From positions 92,360,254-92,424,253 of the forward strand of contig OX388343.1 of the NCBI GenBank assembly GCA_947579665.1: a stretch of DNA of 64,000 nt, written 5' to 3'. This document shows positions 47,775 to 58,518 of this stretch, one piece after another; position 1 is the first letter of the stretch, and each line of letters opens with the position of its first letter. The notes under the pieces were generated by a model, which was not told where the DNA came from, did no database searches, and worked only from the letters and a program-made list of their open reading frames with translations. The DNA is from Sympetrum striolatum. Lineage: Eukaryota > Arthropoda > Insecta > Odonata > Libellulidae. A program made the position numbers and the translations under genes.

Positions 47775-48845
47775 AAAACTGTCAATCCATTCTTCATTCT
47801 TTGTTTCTTGAGTATTGATGGGGATAGCCAGAAGTGCATCATCATGAGAGCATAGGAGAAGGGAGAGCGTGAGAACTAGGTTTTTAAGTATAATTACCAC
47901 TGTGGCTATGCCAGGTGTGATTCCAGGAAATCCACCTTGTGACAGATTCCCTGTTAGTGAACCAGCTACTTCTCTGAAAATCTCTATTATAAGAATAATT
48001 TTCTGGATGAATATGATAATTGTATTTTTAATATTTAATTAAAATATATCTATATTGAGACTTCAATGAGCCCTTATGAGCCTACAACAAAGGGTGAATT
48101 CTAAAATTAAATGGGCAATGGCACTAGAAAGAAGTGAGAAAAGTCTCTTTTACAATCCTGAATGAGATCATAGCCAGGAGCTTAGCATAACACCTCCTGA
48201 AAGTGTAAGAATCAATGTTGAAGATTTTTCAGATATATATTAATGTTGATGATAGAGAAGAAAACTTACATTAGAAATTAGGCGATATTATTGTATTAGG
48301 CAGTATTAGGTGTATTTATGAGAGAAATTGTAAAACAAAACATTGAAATTATTTGTGATATATTTTGTTTAACTATTGTTTTATTCCAGTATTTTCTTCT
48401 TACTCTAGGAACAATAACATGACTTTTTAGTCATCATACTGGGCATATATCTTATCAAATAGTGGTGTTGTCTTTCTTTTCTACAAATCATCAGTTTATT
48501 TATAATGTTTATAATCTTAAATTCTATTTATTTTGAGGGAAGTCTGAAAACTTTAAACTGTAAAGGAAAAATAACACCAGTGGAATTAAGTGTTAAGCAA
48601 TTCATTAAATAATCTGTTGATTAATTTATTTTCATTCTAGCAATGAAACTATTTATTTTTTATTTAATTTGAAATGAAAACAATAATCTTTACATTCGTT
48701 TGCGTGTTTATCAGTAAATTTATTAATCTTATAACTTCTTAAAAAAATGTAATGTTACTGAAGCAGACGACAGATCATCCGAAGTTGGCACCAATATCTA
48801 AATAGAGCCTTACTATCCTTGCTATGGTAGCGCCCGTACGGCCCG
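47775..48845. other. Intergenic DNA, no gene seen
   Basis: AT-rich; nothing recognised. Confidence 0.5.
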
Positions 48846-48856
48846 CACTGCCGGTA

Positions 48857-49753
48857 ATTCAGGGTTGCCAGATTGGGCGGATTTCCGCGGATTGGGCGGA
48901 TATCTCCAGGTGTGCAGGGGCGGATTTGAAAGTCCCTATGGCGGTATTCCGCCCAATGGGCGGGTTGCTTACTCAATGACCGCGATTTGGGCTATCTTCG
49001 AAAACTGCGACAAAGTTTTCTGTTTCGAGCGCAATTATAGTCTCACAGTTCTTCCGTTCCTCCCCCCGGAAAGCAAATAAGTACATTGATTCATGGAAAA
49101 TAGATAGCCGCTAGCGCGATCAATGTGGTGCTTACAGCTGAAAGGGCTGATTGTGGATTATATGACCCCGATTTGGGCTTTTCCAGCGCAGTTGTTCTTA
49201 AATTCGGACATTGTACTCCCTACGAGGGGATGCTATTTCGCTCTTCATCTCAAATGTACGAGACGTACGAGAGCTTGAAAGAACCCTGTCAGGCGGCTAG
49301 CACGAGCCAAGTGAAGAGAACGGAGAAAGCGCTAATGTTTGACGAGGCAAGAACTGATCCATGAAAATAATATCTCGGAAATGTCTGTAAAAAGTTTTAT
49401 TGTTCATTTATATTTTGTAATTATTTAGTTAAGAAAATATGTCAGTTAAATGTGCATTAGGTTTTTATATCCTAATGACTCATGGTTAATAAAAGAAATT
49501 CGTTTAAATTAATAATTTTGGAAAATAATTTAATTCTTCATATCATTAATGTACCAAAATTAATACGCTTCACGCATTTACTTGCGAAATAAAGGTCTTT
49601 AGATGTTTATTTTGGTATTCCTTTATATGAATTTCCCATATGACGATAGCCGTTTGAAAGTGAACATTGGACGGATTTGAGCTATTTCAGCGCGATCTGG
49701 AGGCTATTGCTTCGGAACTGGATCTGGCAACGTGTGGCAACGACTCATCCCTG
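48857..49753. mobile_element. Candidate non-autonomous DNA transposon
   Basis: GCCGGTA stands on both sides (48,850-48,856 and 49,754-49,760). Near the ends are CAGGGTTGCCAGAT on the left and, inverted, ATCTGGCAAC plus a terminal CCCTG on the right. The left part carries repeated GATTGGGCGGAT units. No transposase is encoded. The exact borders and family are uncertain. Confidence 0.5.
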
Positions 49754-49833
49754 GCCGGTACTGCCATCTTGTGATAAGGTCGTGGGTGTGGCGTTTCTGT
49801 GAAAAGTAGGAGTCTGTGTGGCAGATTAAATGT

Positions 49834-50486
49834 GTAAGTTTTACCTTGCTTGAAATGTGTTGGCGTTATAGAATTTTAAATTAGACTATATTAACATGTT
49901 CATGATTATCATCGTCCTTATAACATTTAAACGGCAGTTAATATGTTAAAGTTCTGGAATACATATTTCGAAAAAAAATAAGTTTTATGTATTCTCTAAC
50001 TTGAGTTGAGTGCCAAGAAAAGTTTTTGCTGCAATAATGCATCTTTCGGCTAAGTCTAAATTTTAAAATAAAATGTTCAAATCTATTTGAAAATTAGCAT
50101 TTCTGATTTTTTTAGTATTAGTAATTCCGCACGCTTTTTCTATTTATAAAACTTTATCAAAAGCTGCTTACTTAGTTGTGAATGATGATTTTTAGTCTTT
50201 ATTATCTTAAGTTTTTACTTCTTTTTTTATTTTTCTGTCTAATATTTGTGCATTCAAATCACTGTAGACAGAATCATTAAAATATAATAATCACTGACCA
50301 ATGTAGATTATAATTATTTTTTTGCAGTAATCATATTTTCCCCCAGTTGATGGCTGTTTCTCTTGCTGGTTGCTGAATTTAAAAATGTAGGTATAGGATA
50401 TCGCTTGGAAACTCATGGAAACACATTAAAAATATCTATTACCATTTTAATTGATATTTTCTTAAATGTAATGACGTGTACAATTC
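49834..50486 (+). other. Likely 5' UTR intron of the DUF4781 gene
   Basis: A GTAAGT donor at 49,834 and a CAG acceptor at 50,487-50,489, 7 bases before the coding ATG, would define an intron. It is predicted from splice signals only. Confidence 0.4.
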
Positions 50487-50496
50487 CAGTTTCATA

Positions 50497-52281
50497 ATGA
50501 AAGAGGAAGACTTAATTTCAACTGCCCATACAGTGCAGAATATCCATCATAAAGTATGTGGTGAATACATATATGATGTACTACCTAAGAACTTATTGAA
50601 TAAATTTGTAGAGATTCTCATGATGTACCTGGGAAAGGAAAAAGCAAAACCTCTTGCAGGAAAGGTAATTCAAGATGGAGCTGACTTGTATTATAAAATT
50701 TTAACAGTTCAGTGCATAGTTGATAAAAAATTAATGTATACCATTGTCATCAAAGTGCATAAAGGTTCTTTTGATGTGTTTTATGATGATATTGGTCGTA
50801 AGTATCGTGACTGGAATGACTACTTATGCAATAATAAATTGCCAAAAGGTTTGATGATATTCCCTAAAAATGGAACTTACACCATAGAAAATGGTAAGGT
50901 ACAAATTGAGACTAAAAAATCTCCTGCTGGGACTCTATCATCTCAGCTGGACAAAGCGTTCATAATTGCTGCAGAAGTAGTATCTCTAGGGGCCCTAGCG
51001 CTTCCTTTGTTCTCTTTTTCTAAGCCTTATGCTTCTCAAATCACTGCAGCATCTGGAATATCAAATGGCTATAGAGTAGGACATCATTCCTATGGAATCT
51101 ATGATCGTTATAAGCATGATCAGTCTATAGATTGGTCAGATGAAGATGCATTGTTTCGTTGGTCCCACATAGGAAATTCATTCCTCTGCTTAGGGCTCAC
51201 TTATCAAACGTCTTTCCATTGCAATCCGAGCCCAGATTCTGATTTCATGAATTTTGGCAATATGATACAAACGATTGTACGAGGTTGGAATCGAGAAAAA
51301 GAGGGTTCCCTTAAAATCTTTCAGGGGCAGCTATTATCTGGGTACATGCTAGATTTCACTAATGAATTGGTCCCCAAACTCTCCAAAGTATGCAAGACTG
51401 AATTAAATTTAGATGTTGTACTAAACTCTGTGAGACAATACTCTGAAAAATATGAATCGAAATTTCGTAAATTAGTTTATGTTGACGATTTTGTTCTAAC
51501 AAAAGTATTACAAGACATAAAAATTAGCAACAATCCTAATGGTGGTATTCAGAGTGGATTTTATAAGCTTGCTGAAGAAATGGAAAACATGTATGTAAAT
51601 AAGATTGTGGTGGAAGCGAGGTCCTGGCAACTCAAGAATATATCCAATAATCAGTTGCAATTCAGAGTATCGAGCATTTGTGAAAGGGGTGAAAGAGAAT
51701 ATGAGACCATAGAAGAGCTGCTTATACACTATAAAGAAGATAATTTGGAGGATATTTTTATTGACAATAAGCCAATATTTAAGAATGTTAGAGAGACTGC
51801 TAAATTATTAGAATATTTGGTTGGTTATGCTTCAAAAGAATACCCTCAATTACTTTCTCATTTTGTAAAGTATGCAAGTAAGAATGATCCTGTTGACTGG
51901 GATAGTTGGAAGGATTATTTCATAGAGAAACTTCATGAAGACTCTGCAAAGAAAAGCTTCATGGGTAGTAGACAGAGTCTTTCTTGGGTTAATGTTAGAA
52001 CATCAAATGCAGTTGGCCGATGTGACTCTTATGATGGTATTTACTTAGTTCGACCTAACGAGAACTCTGTTTGTCCCCAAGATTTAATTAATCTTTGCAA
52101 AAAATTTCTTGGTATTCTTAAATTTTCTGATGAGGACATCTTAATCGCCAAGCCTGAAATCAAGTGGACTGTTTTGGTTTCTCGCAGGAAGGGCAAGATC
52201 ATCTGCATAGGTCCTAAAATTAGTGAAAATAAAAGTGTCCTTTGTGGTACTTATCCAGTTTTTGTGAAGCCTTTGTCATAA
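50497..52281 (+). CDS. DUF4781-family protein, coding region in a single exon
   Basis: 594 residues from the ATG at 50,497 (MKEEDLISTAHTVQ). An in-frame opening at 50,476 has no ATG, and a CAG splice acceptor just upstream suggests a non-coding first exon. Family hallmarks from memory of DUF4781 are clear. IGRKYRDWNDYLCNNKLPKG lies at about residues 98-117, then FPKNGTY with NGKVQIETKKSPAG, a hydrophobic stretch IIAAEVVSLGALALPLF at about 155-171, and YGIYDRYKHDQSIDW at about 199-213. No signal peptide is evident at the N terminus. The hydrophobic stretch could be a membrane segment or a buried helix. The C-terminal 350 residues have no motif I recognise. The molecular function of the family is unknown to me. 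The coding region is intact, with no stops or frameshifts. Confidence 0.85.
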   Translation: MKEEDLISTAHTVQNIHHKVCGEYIYDVLPKNLLNKFVEILMMYLGKEKAKPLAGKVIQDGADLYYKILTVQCIVDKKLMYTIVIKVHKGSFDVFYDDIGRKYRDWNDYLCNNKLPKGLMIFPKNGTYTIENGKVQIETKKSPAGTLSSQLDKAFIIAAEVVSLGALALPLFSFSKPYASQITAASGISNGYRVGHHSYGIYDRYKHDQSIDWSDEDALFRWSHIGNSFLCLGLTYQTSFHCNPSPDSDFMNFGNMIQTIVRGWNREKEGSLKIFQGQLLSGYMLDFTNELVPKLSKVCKTELNLDVVLNSVRQYSEKYESKFRKLVYVDDFVLTKVLQDIKISNNPNGGIQSGFYKLAEEMENMYVNKIVVEARSWQLKNISNNQLQFRVSSICERGEREYETIEELLIHYKEDNLEDIFIDNKPIFKNVRETAKLLEYLVGYASKEYPQLLSHFVKYASKNDPVDWDSWKDYFIEKLHEDSAKKSFMGSRQSLSWVNVRTSNAVGRCDSYDGIYLVRPNENSVCPQDLINLCKKFLGILKFSDEDILIAKPEIKWTVLVSRRKGKIICIGPKISENKSVLCGTYPVFVKPLS

Positions 52282-52661
52282 CTAAATGCTATTTTAAACT
52301 CTGCATTACCAGAGAGCTAAATAAGCAATATGAATAACTGGCTGGATGTGGTCCTTCCACTTATTGTGTGCTGTTCTTGTCTTATTTTCAAAACATTTCT
52401 TGCACATCAACATTTCACTTTTGATATATTCAATGAAAAAGTATTCTTCTTATAAGAAGTACCCTAAAAAATTATTCCATGCTAATCTCGCGCATTATTG
52501 CATCATAATTGAAGCAGTTATGATTTGAAACAAGTTATTTGAATTCAATAACTGTGTGAACAGCATGCAGCCAGCAGAGTTGCTGAAATGCTCATATATC
52601 TCACTCAAAATAGAAGTAAGGTCAATTATAGCCAATTTCTTTTTGTTCCATACCATGGCTT

Positions 52662-52905
52662 CAGTGGTGTAGTGGAGTGGTAAATTGTGGGACCAACTAT
52701 CCCACACTGGTTTTCTACAGTAAAAAAATAGCCAACTTATTGCTAAATATTGATTTGGTATAAAATGATGGTAATAATAATTGCAATTAATAAAACAGTA
52801 CTTCACAAACATTTGTAAACTCGGTTGATGTTGATACGACTTTCCTTATAATTTGACTAATATATTTAACGTTCCCACACTGGAAAAATTTCCACTACAC
52901 CACTG
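52662..52905. mobile_element. hAT-type MITE in the 3' region of the DUF4781 gene
   Basis: Perfect 15-base terminal inverted repeats CAGTGGTGTAGTGGA (52,662-52,676 and, inverted, 52,891-52,905). They are flanked by 8-base near-duplications CATGGCTT and CATGGTAT. Length is 244 bases with no coding. The CAGTGG-type ends and 8-base target duplication are hAT hallmarks. Confidence 0.85.
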
Positions 52906-53587
52906 CATGGTATGCATTTTTAAGTATTATTTTTTTTGTAGTTGTCCTTAAACCATTAACCTGAGTGGTATAAAAATAACTTTTGCAGATATACATGTGT
53001 GATTTATTTTAATTTAACAAATATGGAAATTATAATATTTTTAGTATCAAGGATGGTAATTAGTAATTTTGGGGCATAAATTTCCATGTTATCATTTTGT
53101 AACCTTGATTCTCAGTATGGTAATATGTGCAATAACTTTTTGCTATGGATGCATGCATCTGATGTGATGCTTCGGCATCTAAGTATGTATTCCAAATGAA
53201 GGTTAATGCTCTCTATAAACAGTTATTTCTTACTAAACTGTGGATTATATTGTTCTGGGTTATTGCCATTATTAATAGTATAAGGTAATGATTTTTTTAG
53301 TCTGTTGAGATTATAATCTAAATAGACATGCTACTGTTTGCTGCAATAGAAACTTTGGCCTTCATTTCTTTTCTTTTGCTAAAGAATACCATTTTTAAGT
53401 AAGATGTATGAAGAAGTGCAGAGCACATTTGAAATTGTTGCATTTAAAGGGTTGACAATCATTTATTCATTTTCAAATTGCTCTAGCTTTTATTTTTTTA
53501 GGATCAGCTTAATCCATTTTTTATACTTCTAGATTTTCTATTTCCTAATGTAATTTTGTCATTGTATACTCTTATATGAAAACATGA

Positions 53588-53593
53588 AATAAA
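53588..53593 (+). terminator. Possible polyadenylation signal of the DUF4781 gene
   Basis: AATAAA 1.3 kb after the stop codon, followed by T-rich sequence. Nearer signals cannot be excluded. Confidence 0.4.
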
Positions 53594-53599
53594 TGATTT

Positions 53600-54595
53600 T
53601 ATTGAAAATGATTGTATCATTTAATACTGCAATATAAATTAGACCCCATAAAAAAGCTGTTTTTATACTCTTTTCTTGGCTTAATATCTCTGTTGTTACT
53701 ACTATTAGTCTGAATGATTTATTATTAATATTTATATTATAATTATCAATGAATTAATATAACACCTGACGGTGTTTTTGACTCGCCTAGAACTCTTGGA
53801 TAGGCACTCAGGGTAATATCGGAAGAGTTTCTTAGGGATAGGGAAAACATTCTATAAAGACTTCTATTGTATTTCTGAAGGTGGATTAGGAGACTTTCTG
53901 AGAAATATCACCTAAATATGCTTAAATTTCATAATCCTTTGGAGCCGTGGTAAATGTTTAACACACTTGTAAGAAGGAATCTCATGTAATTATGGCTGCA
54001 GTGATTGATGGACTTTTCTTTTATAGAATTTTGGGCTGATATTCTACAAGTATGTTGTGAATATGTATTACTTTTTCCTTTAAACTTGGATAAATAAATA
54101 GCAACCAGGCACTTAGCCAAAATTTGTCTATAGGGTAGTTAAGAGACATGGAGTAAACACAACATTATCTACAACCAAGGGGAAGAGAAACTATATTTGG
54201 ACCTTTTTGTGAAATTTATATCAAATGGACCCATGTAAAATGTTAACTAATAAAGCCTTGTAAGCAACAATGTTTACTTTATTAATAAATTTCTCATGTA
54301 TCATTATGTTTAAAATATCTGAATATTTGTTTTTGTTTTCATGTTTATTGTTGATAAAAAATCTGTTGTATTACCTATTTAGAATTTTGGTAATTACAAA
54401 ACATCATTTATTAATAATGTACAGAACATTAATTGTATTTTAAATGATGAACTATTAAGATGTTGAATTAAAAACAGCACTTACACCCGTACCACAGTAA
54501 TTATTATATTGGAGATCTGGGTTTCGATGCATAGAATTATGAAAGATCTTACTTCCTTTTCCAGCAATTTTAGTGTAAAAAATTCTTATGAAAGG
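53600..54595. other. Intergenic DNA, no gene seen
   Basis: AT-rich; nothing recognised. Confidence 0.5.
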
Positions 54596-54599
54596 ACAA

Positions 54600-55335
54600 A
54601 AAAATTGGTATTATTAACTTGCCTGCTAATACAAAGCTTGTATAGTTTGATATCAAAAATTTATACACTAGTGTGACACCTTATGAGTCTCTCTTGTTAA
54701 CAAAAAAGCTTCTGGAAAACAATACTGATCCCTTTTTAACTCAAGAAATTTGCTAACTTTCAAATCTTTTTCTTTCCCAAAATTATTTTCTCTTTAATGG
54801 TCAATTTCATAAACAAAAAGAAGGTCTTGCAATAGGCTCTGCACTTTTGCCCTTAGATCTCTTCCTCGATCATATTAATAACCTTCACCCAGCCATCCTT
54901 CACTTTAAACAACCCCAAAAACTGCATCCTCAATGCATGCTATCCTTGATCTCAACATAAGGATTGTTGAAAATAAGCACGAATTTGGAATTTATTGGAA
55001 GGAAGTGTATACGGACATAGCTATACCCTCGGACTCTCACCATCCCCCTTCCCAAACTCTTGCCCCTTTCCATTCCTTACTCATAGACGTTTCCTTTTAC
55101 CCCTCTCCCCTCCTAATTTCAATAAGTAAGTGCTAACAATAAAACAAATCGTTGCTACCAACGGCTACTCCCCAGAACTCATAGACCACCTGATTGAGAA
55201 GAAGAGAAAGAAGGTATGCCTCAACTGCATCTTCAGAAAGCCTTGTGAAGGTCACTACATCGGTCAATGTGGTAGATGCTTCCTAAAGAGGAGGAAGGAA
55301 CACCAGGGTGCTAGAAACTTTAAACTTGGCATGTG
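54600..55335 (+). mobile_element. Penelope-like element relic (RT and GIY-YIG parts)
   Basis: FDIKNLYTSVTPYESLLLTK (from about 54,649) and NYFLFNGQFHKQKEGLAIGS match the RT core of Penelope-like elements, with the usual MGSPLSP motif degraded to IGSALLP. IYWKEVYTDIAIPSDSHHPP and a frame-shifted ATNGYSPELIDHLIEKKRKK follow. CEGHYIGQCGRCFLKRRKEH then looks like the GIY-YIG nuclease region. The aspartate-rich part of the RT is deleted, and several stops and shifts make the copy inactive. Confidence 0.85.
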
Positions 55336-55384
55336 GATAGAGTTTATGAATTTATTTTATATATGCTGTTTAACATTTCACTGA

Positions 55385-56240
55385 TGGTCCTTGATTTGAT
55401 CCCAGAGAGTCATTTAAATTCCTCTCGGCATTTCTGAGGGGGATAACAGAATCCTATTTTAGGTCCTTCCTGGTATGATATCAACTTCAAATATTGCAGT
55501 AAATAAGTTCAAGTTCTATTGAGTCATAATGTTTATTCACATCTGCCAATAAGTCCTGGGTTCAATACCAGGCGTCTCTAATATTAGAAATTTTAGTTAA
55601 AATAAATTGCGGCGATTTTTAAGAATATTTTCAATCCCTATTTTATTTATTTTTTTGAGGACCTTCTCAATATGACATCAACTTACTTAATTTACATCAC
55701 TAATATCCATGCAGAATGCAAGAAACTTTTACTTAGGTATATAATATATACATCTATCTATTATATATAGATGCTTCTCCGGATTCATTCATGTACCTAT
55801 CTACATACATAGATAGATAGGATACTAATTCACAGGCTAAACTACAATCGTCATTGACTTGAAATTTTTACGACGTATTGGCCATTACATGTAACCGCCA
55901 GAAAAATTGCGATTTTGAACCTCAGTGTCATGGGTTCAATTCCAGAGGGACCCAAAGTTGCGATTTTTTCCATTTAAATGCATTGCTTTGATTTTCGTGA
56001 ATTAAAAAAAAATACTTTCCGGATAGGTAGGGAATTTAAACTCAAGGAGCCGATTGATATGGTCAAGATCTATCGATAACGTAAATGACCTTCTCGAAAA
56101 AAGTCCTGGGTTCAGGCTAGGACTATGCAAAAATCCCATATTTAAAATACATTGAGGTAGTTTTTCATTATTTTTTTTGATGCATTTATCGAAATGATAG
56201 GAAGTTCGTGCTTGGCTAGAAGATATAAGGTAATGATCGG
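55385..56240 (+). repeat. Cluster of SINE-like repeat copies
   Basis: At least three partial copies share B-box-like GTCCTGGGTTCAATACCAGG or CATGGGTTCAATTCCAG blocks and GAGGACCTTCTCAATATGAC segments (near 55,470, 55,660 and 56,085). The best copy, 55,550-55,740, matches the repeat at 28,095-28,290. Short TATC/GATA-type microsatellites lie at 55,745-55,820. Confidence 0.6.
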
Positions 56241-56249
56241 TTTTAGAAA

Positions 56250-56630
56250 AAAATTTATAGTTAACCAACTATTAATAAATAATGATACATATGGAGTTAA
56301 CTCCTGAAGCAATTAACTTTCGACTGCAAGGAAATATTTTGCCTGGACCCTGCCCTTCCGCCGAAGCCCTGATTTCAAAAGATGCATTTGAAAAATTTAG
56401 TCTCAAAGAAACTTATAAACAATTATTCAGATGGAAATATTAATTTTTCCATTGAGTACGTTATATCAGGTATTCAAGGGAGCGCGCCAGCTTCAGTTTT
56501 GTTACTTCTTTGTTATTTCGTTAGAGTAACAGCGGCTAGAGGGCAGATATTCACAGAAAGTTTAACGAGCGTGCTTCCGAGTTCTATGAGTTGCCGGTAT
56601 TAACTAACAAAGTTTCTTACACCTAAAAAA
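56250..56630. other. SNRPG upstream region
   Basis: No TATA box is obvious close to the start codon, as is usual for housekeeping genes. The part 56,480-56,600 is less AT-rich and may hold the transcription start. Confidence 0.4.
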
Positions 56631-57106
56631 ATGAGTAAGGCTCACCCTCCCGAGTTGAAGAAGTAAGTGAATTTTACAGTCTAAATCTCTCTTGTTAAAA
56701 TTTCTTTATGGTTTTGAATAGTCTTTAATAGTTGATTATTTACTCCTTTCAGGTTTATGGACAAGAAGCTTTCATGTAAGTATTTTCGCGTTTGCGTCCT
56801 TTTTCATGTGAAAGATGCTGTCTAACCTTGAATTAATGTTTTAGTGAAACTGAATGGTGGTCGTCATGTAATCGGAATTCTACGTGGATTTGATCCCTTT
56901 ATGAATCTTGTAGTGGATGAAACTACTGAAGAATGTAAAGATGGGACTAAGAACAACATAGGAATGGTGGTTAGTAGCATTGATTATGAATTTATCGTCA
57001 ATAGCATGGTATTGGTTATAATGTTTGTTTAATATATACTTTTTTCTCTTTCTAGGTTATAAGAGGAAATAGTATTATAATGTTGGAGGCCTTGGATCGA
57101 GTATAG
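56631..57106 (+). CDS. SNRPG: Small nuclear ribonucleoprotein G (SmG)
   Basis: Four exons: 56,631-56,662, 56,753-56,775 (a 23-base micro-exon), 56,845-56,969 and 57,056-57,106, all with GT..AG borders. They join to 76 residues, the same length as human SmG. The protein starts [20 protein letters not shown]. Sm1 motif residues [20 protein letters not shown] and Sm2 residues [20 protein letters not shown] are intact, including the Arg-Gly of the RNA-binding loop. SmG is one of seven Sm proteins that form the ring on the Sm site of U1, U2, U4 and U5 snRNAs, assembled in the cytoplasm and acting in nuclear pre-mRNA splicing. The middle segment ([12 protein letters not shown]) differs from vertebrates, as expected for this variable loop. 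Confidence 0.97.
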
Positions 57107-57211
57107 GTTTATTGTCCGCCTAAATGGCTTTTTATCACTTCATATTCTAATTGTAAGGATTCATTAAATCATTTTTGTATTTTCATCACATTCCCATCAT
57201 GTATCATTCTT

Positions 57212-57217
57212 AATAAA
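57212..57217 (+). terminator. Polyadenylation signal of SNRPG
   Basis: AATAAA 106 bases after the stop codon. Confidence 0.75.
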
Positions 57218-57219
57218 GG

Positions 57220-58400
57220 AAGTTTATCCTTCTACTTAATTTAACTTATTTCGTAATGTAACGATATTCGAAGTCAAGTGTGGGGTGCATGCCCAGGATT
57301 GCGTGAATGTTAACCTGATATCACTTAATTTCTTCATTGAAGCTACTTTTAACTTGAATGAGTTCAGTACCTTCTTATTTTCTTCAGAGGTTTAAATCTT
57401 GACCGTAGGCCCCAACGGGATTTAAGGTCCTGGGCTTCAGACCGTCAATACTGTAAATCCTGAAAGGATCCGGGCTATACTTTGCAGTGAGACGCTGCCC
57501 AGGCTACAGGTTCATTGTGTAAAACTGATGCTGATTATCTTTAATTATCAAATGAGATCAAAATTTATATAGTTCATTCAAATTTATCATCTGAAGCATT
57601 TCACTCACTTAGGAAGGGCTAATTTATGCTCTGAACTGGGTTGCAAACGAAGGACCGGGGGAAGAGCAATTTAACTAGTGGGGAGATGACAAGTCTAACT
57701 TGAAGCTGTAGAATCAATCTGCTTAAGTTATAAAGGTAAAATGAAATAGAGAATCTTCATGGTATACTTCACAAGCATTCCAGTAATGGGACGTCATGCT
57801 GTAAGTCAAGTTATCAAGAAAGGGTGACGATTAAATGACTAGCTCCCCGCTAATTAACTTTTAACATCATGAAATAAACCTTTGGCTTCTCTTTAGATGG
57901 ACTCTTAGCTTTGCCTTGTAGCTGGAGGACCCATTGGGATAAATCTAAATTCCTTCAATGATTATGCTGACACTTGAACCAAACACAAGGAAATCAGCAA
58001 CGAAGAGAGGATGTGAAGGACTTAAGTTAAACCACTAATGACACCTATAAATATTATACTTGCGATATTACGTTTAAGTGACCGATTCGGAGACTGATAC
58101 TCGATAAAATACGCATAATATATGATTATGTAGCATAACTGAATTGTATTTGATAGGCAATACTGAAAAAATGGTAGAATCCAATTTTAATTTTCCTAAG
58201 TATGTAACTAAATATCGTGGAAGAAGATAAGTCCCAGTTGTTTCGTTTTCATGATTTACATCTACCTAAAGCCGACCACCGTTGGCTGCTTCGGATTTAT
58301 CATCGTCAAATATTTAACAGAAGAAAGCTGGCTTACGCACCGTGTAGACTGGGGCCGTTTACTGTAGCTGTGTATTTGTGATCACTATACATGGAGTATG
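57220..58400. other. Intergenic DNA between SNRPG and OGA
   Basis: No gene seen. The OGA transcription start probably lies in the last 200 bases before 58,519. Confidence 0.5.
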
Positions 58401-58518
58401 GGCCAACAGTTTGTGTTCACATCATTCGTGTAAAATAATGCCTGTGTAACTAAAGGTACTACTCGTGATTCTATTTTAGTGTATTTTAGTGCAAATAAAC
58501 TTCAATTTGAGGTGAAAT

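Noticed and set aside
52655..52720. SINE head (GGTGTAGTGG resembles a pol III A-box)
   Set aside because: The same 15 bases occur inverted at 52,891-52,905 with flanking 8-base near-duplications, which identifies a hAT MITE.
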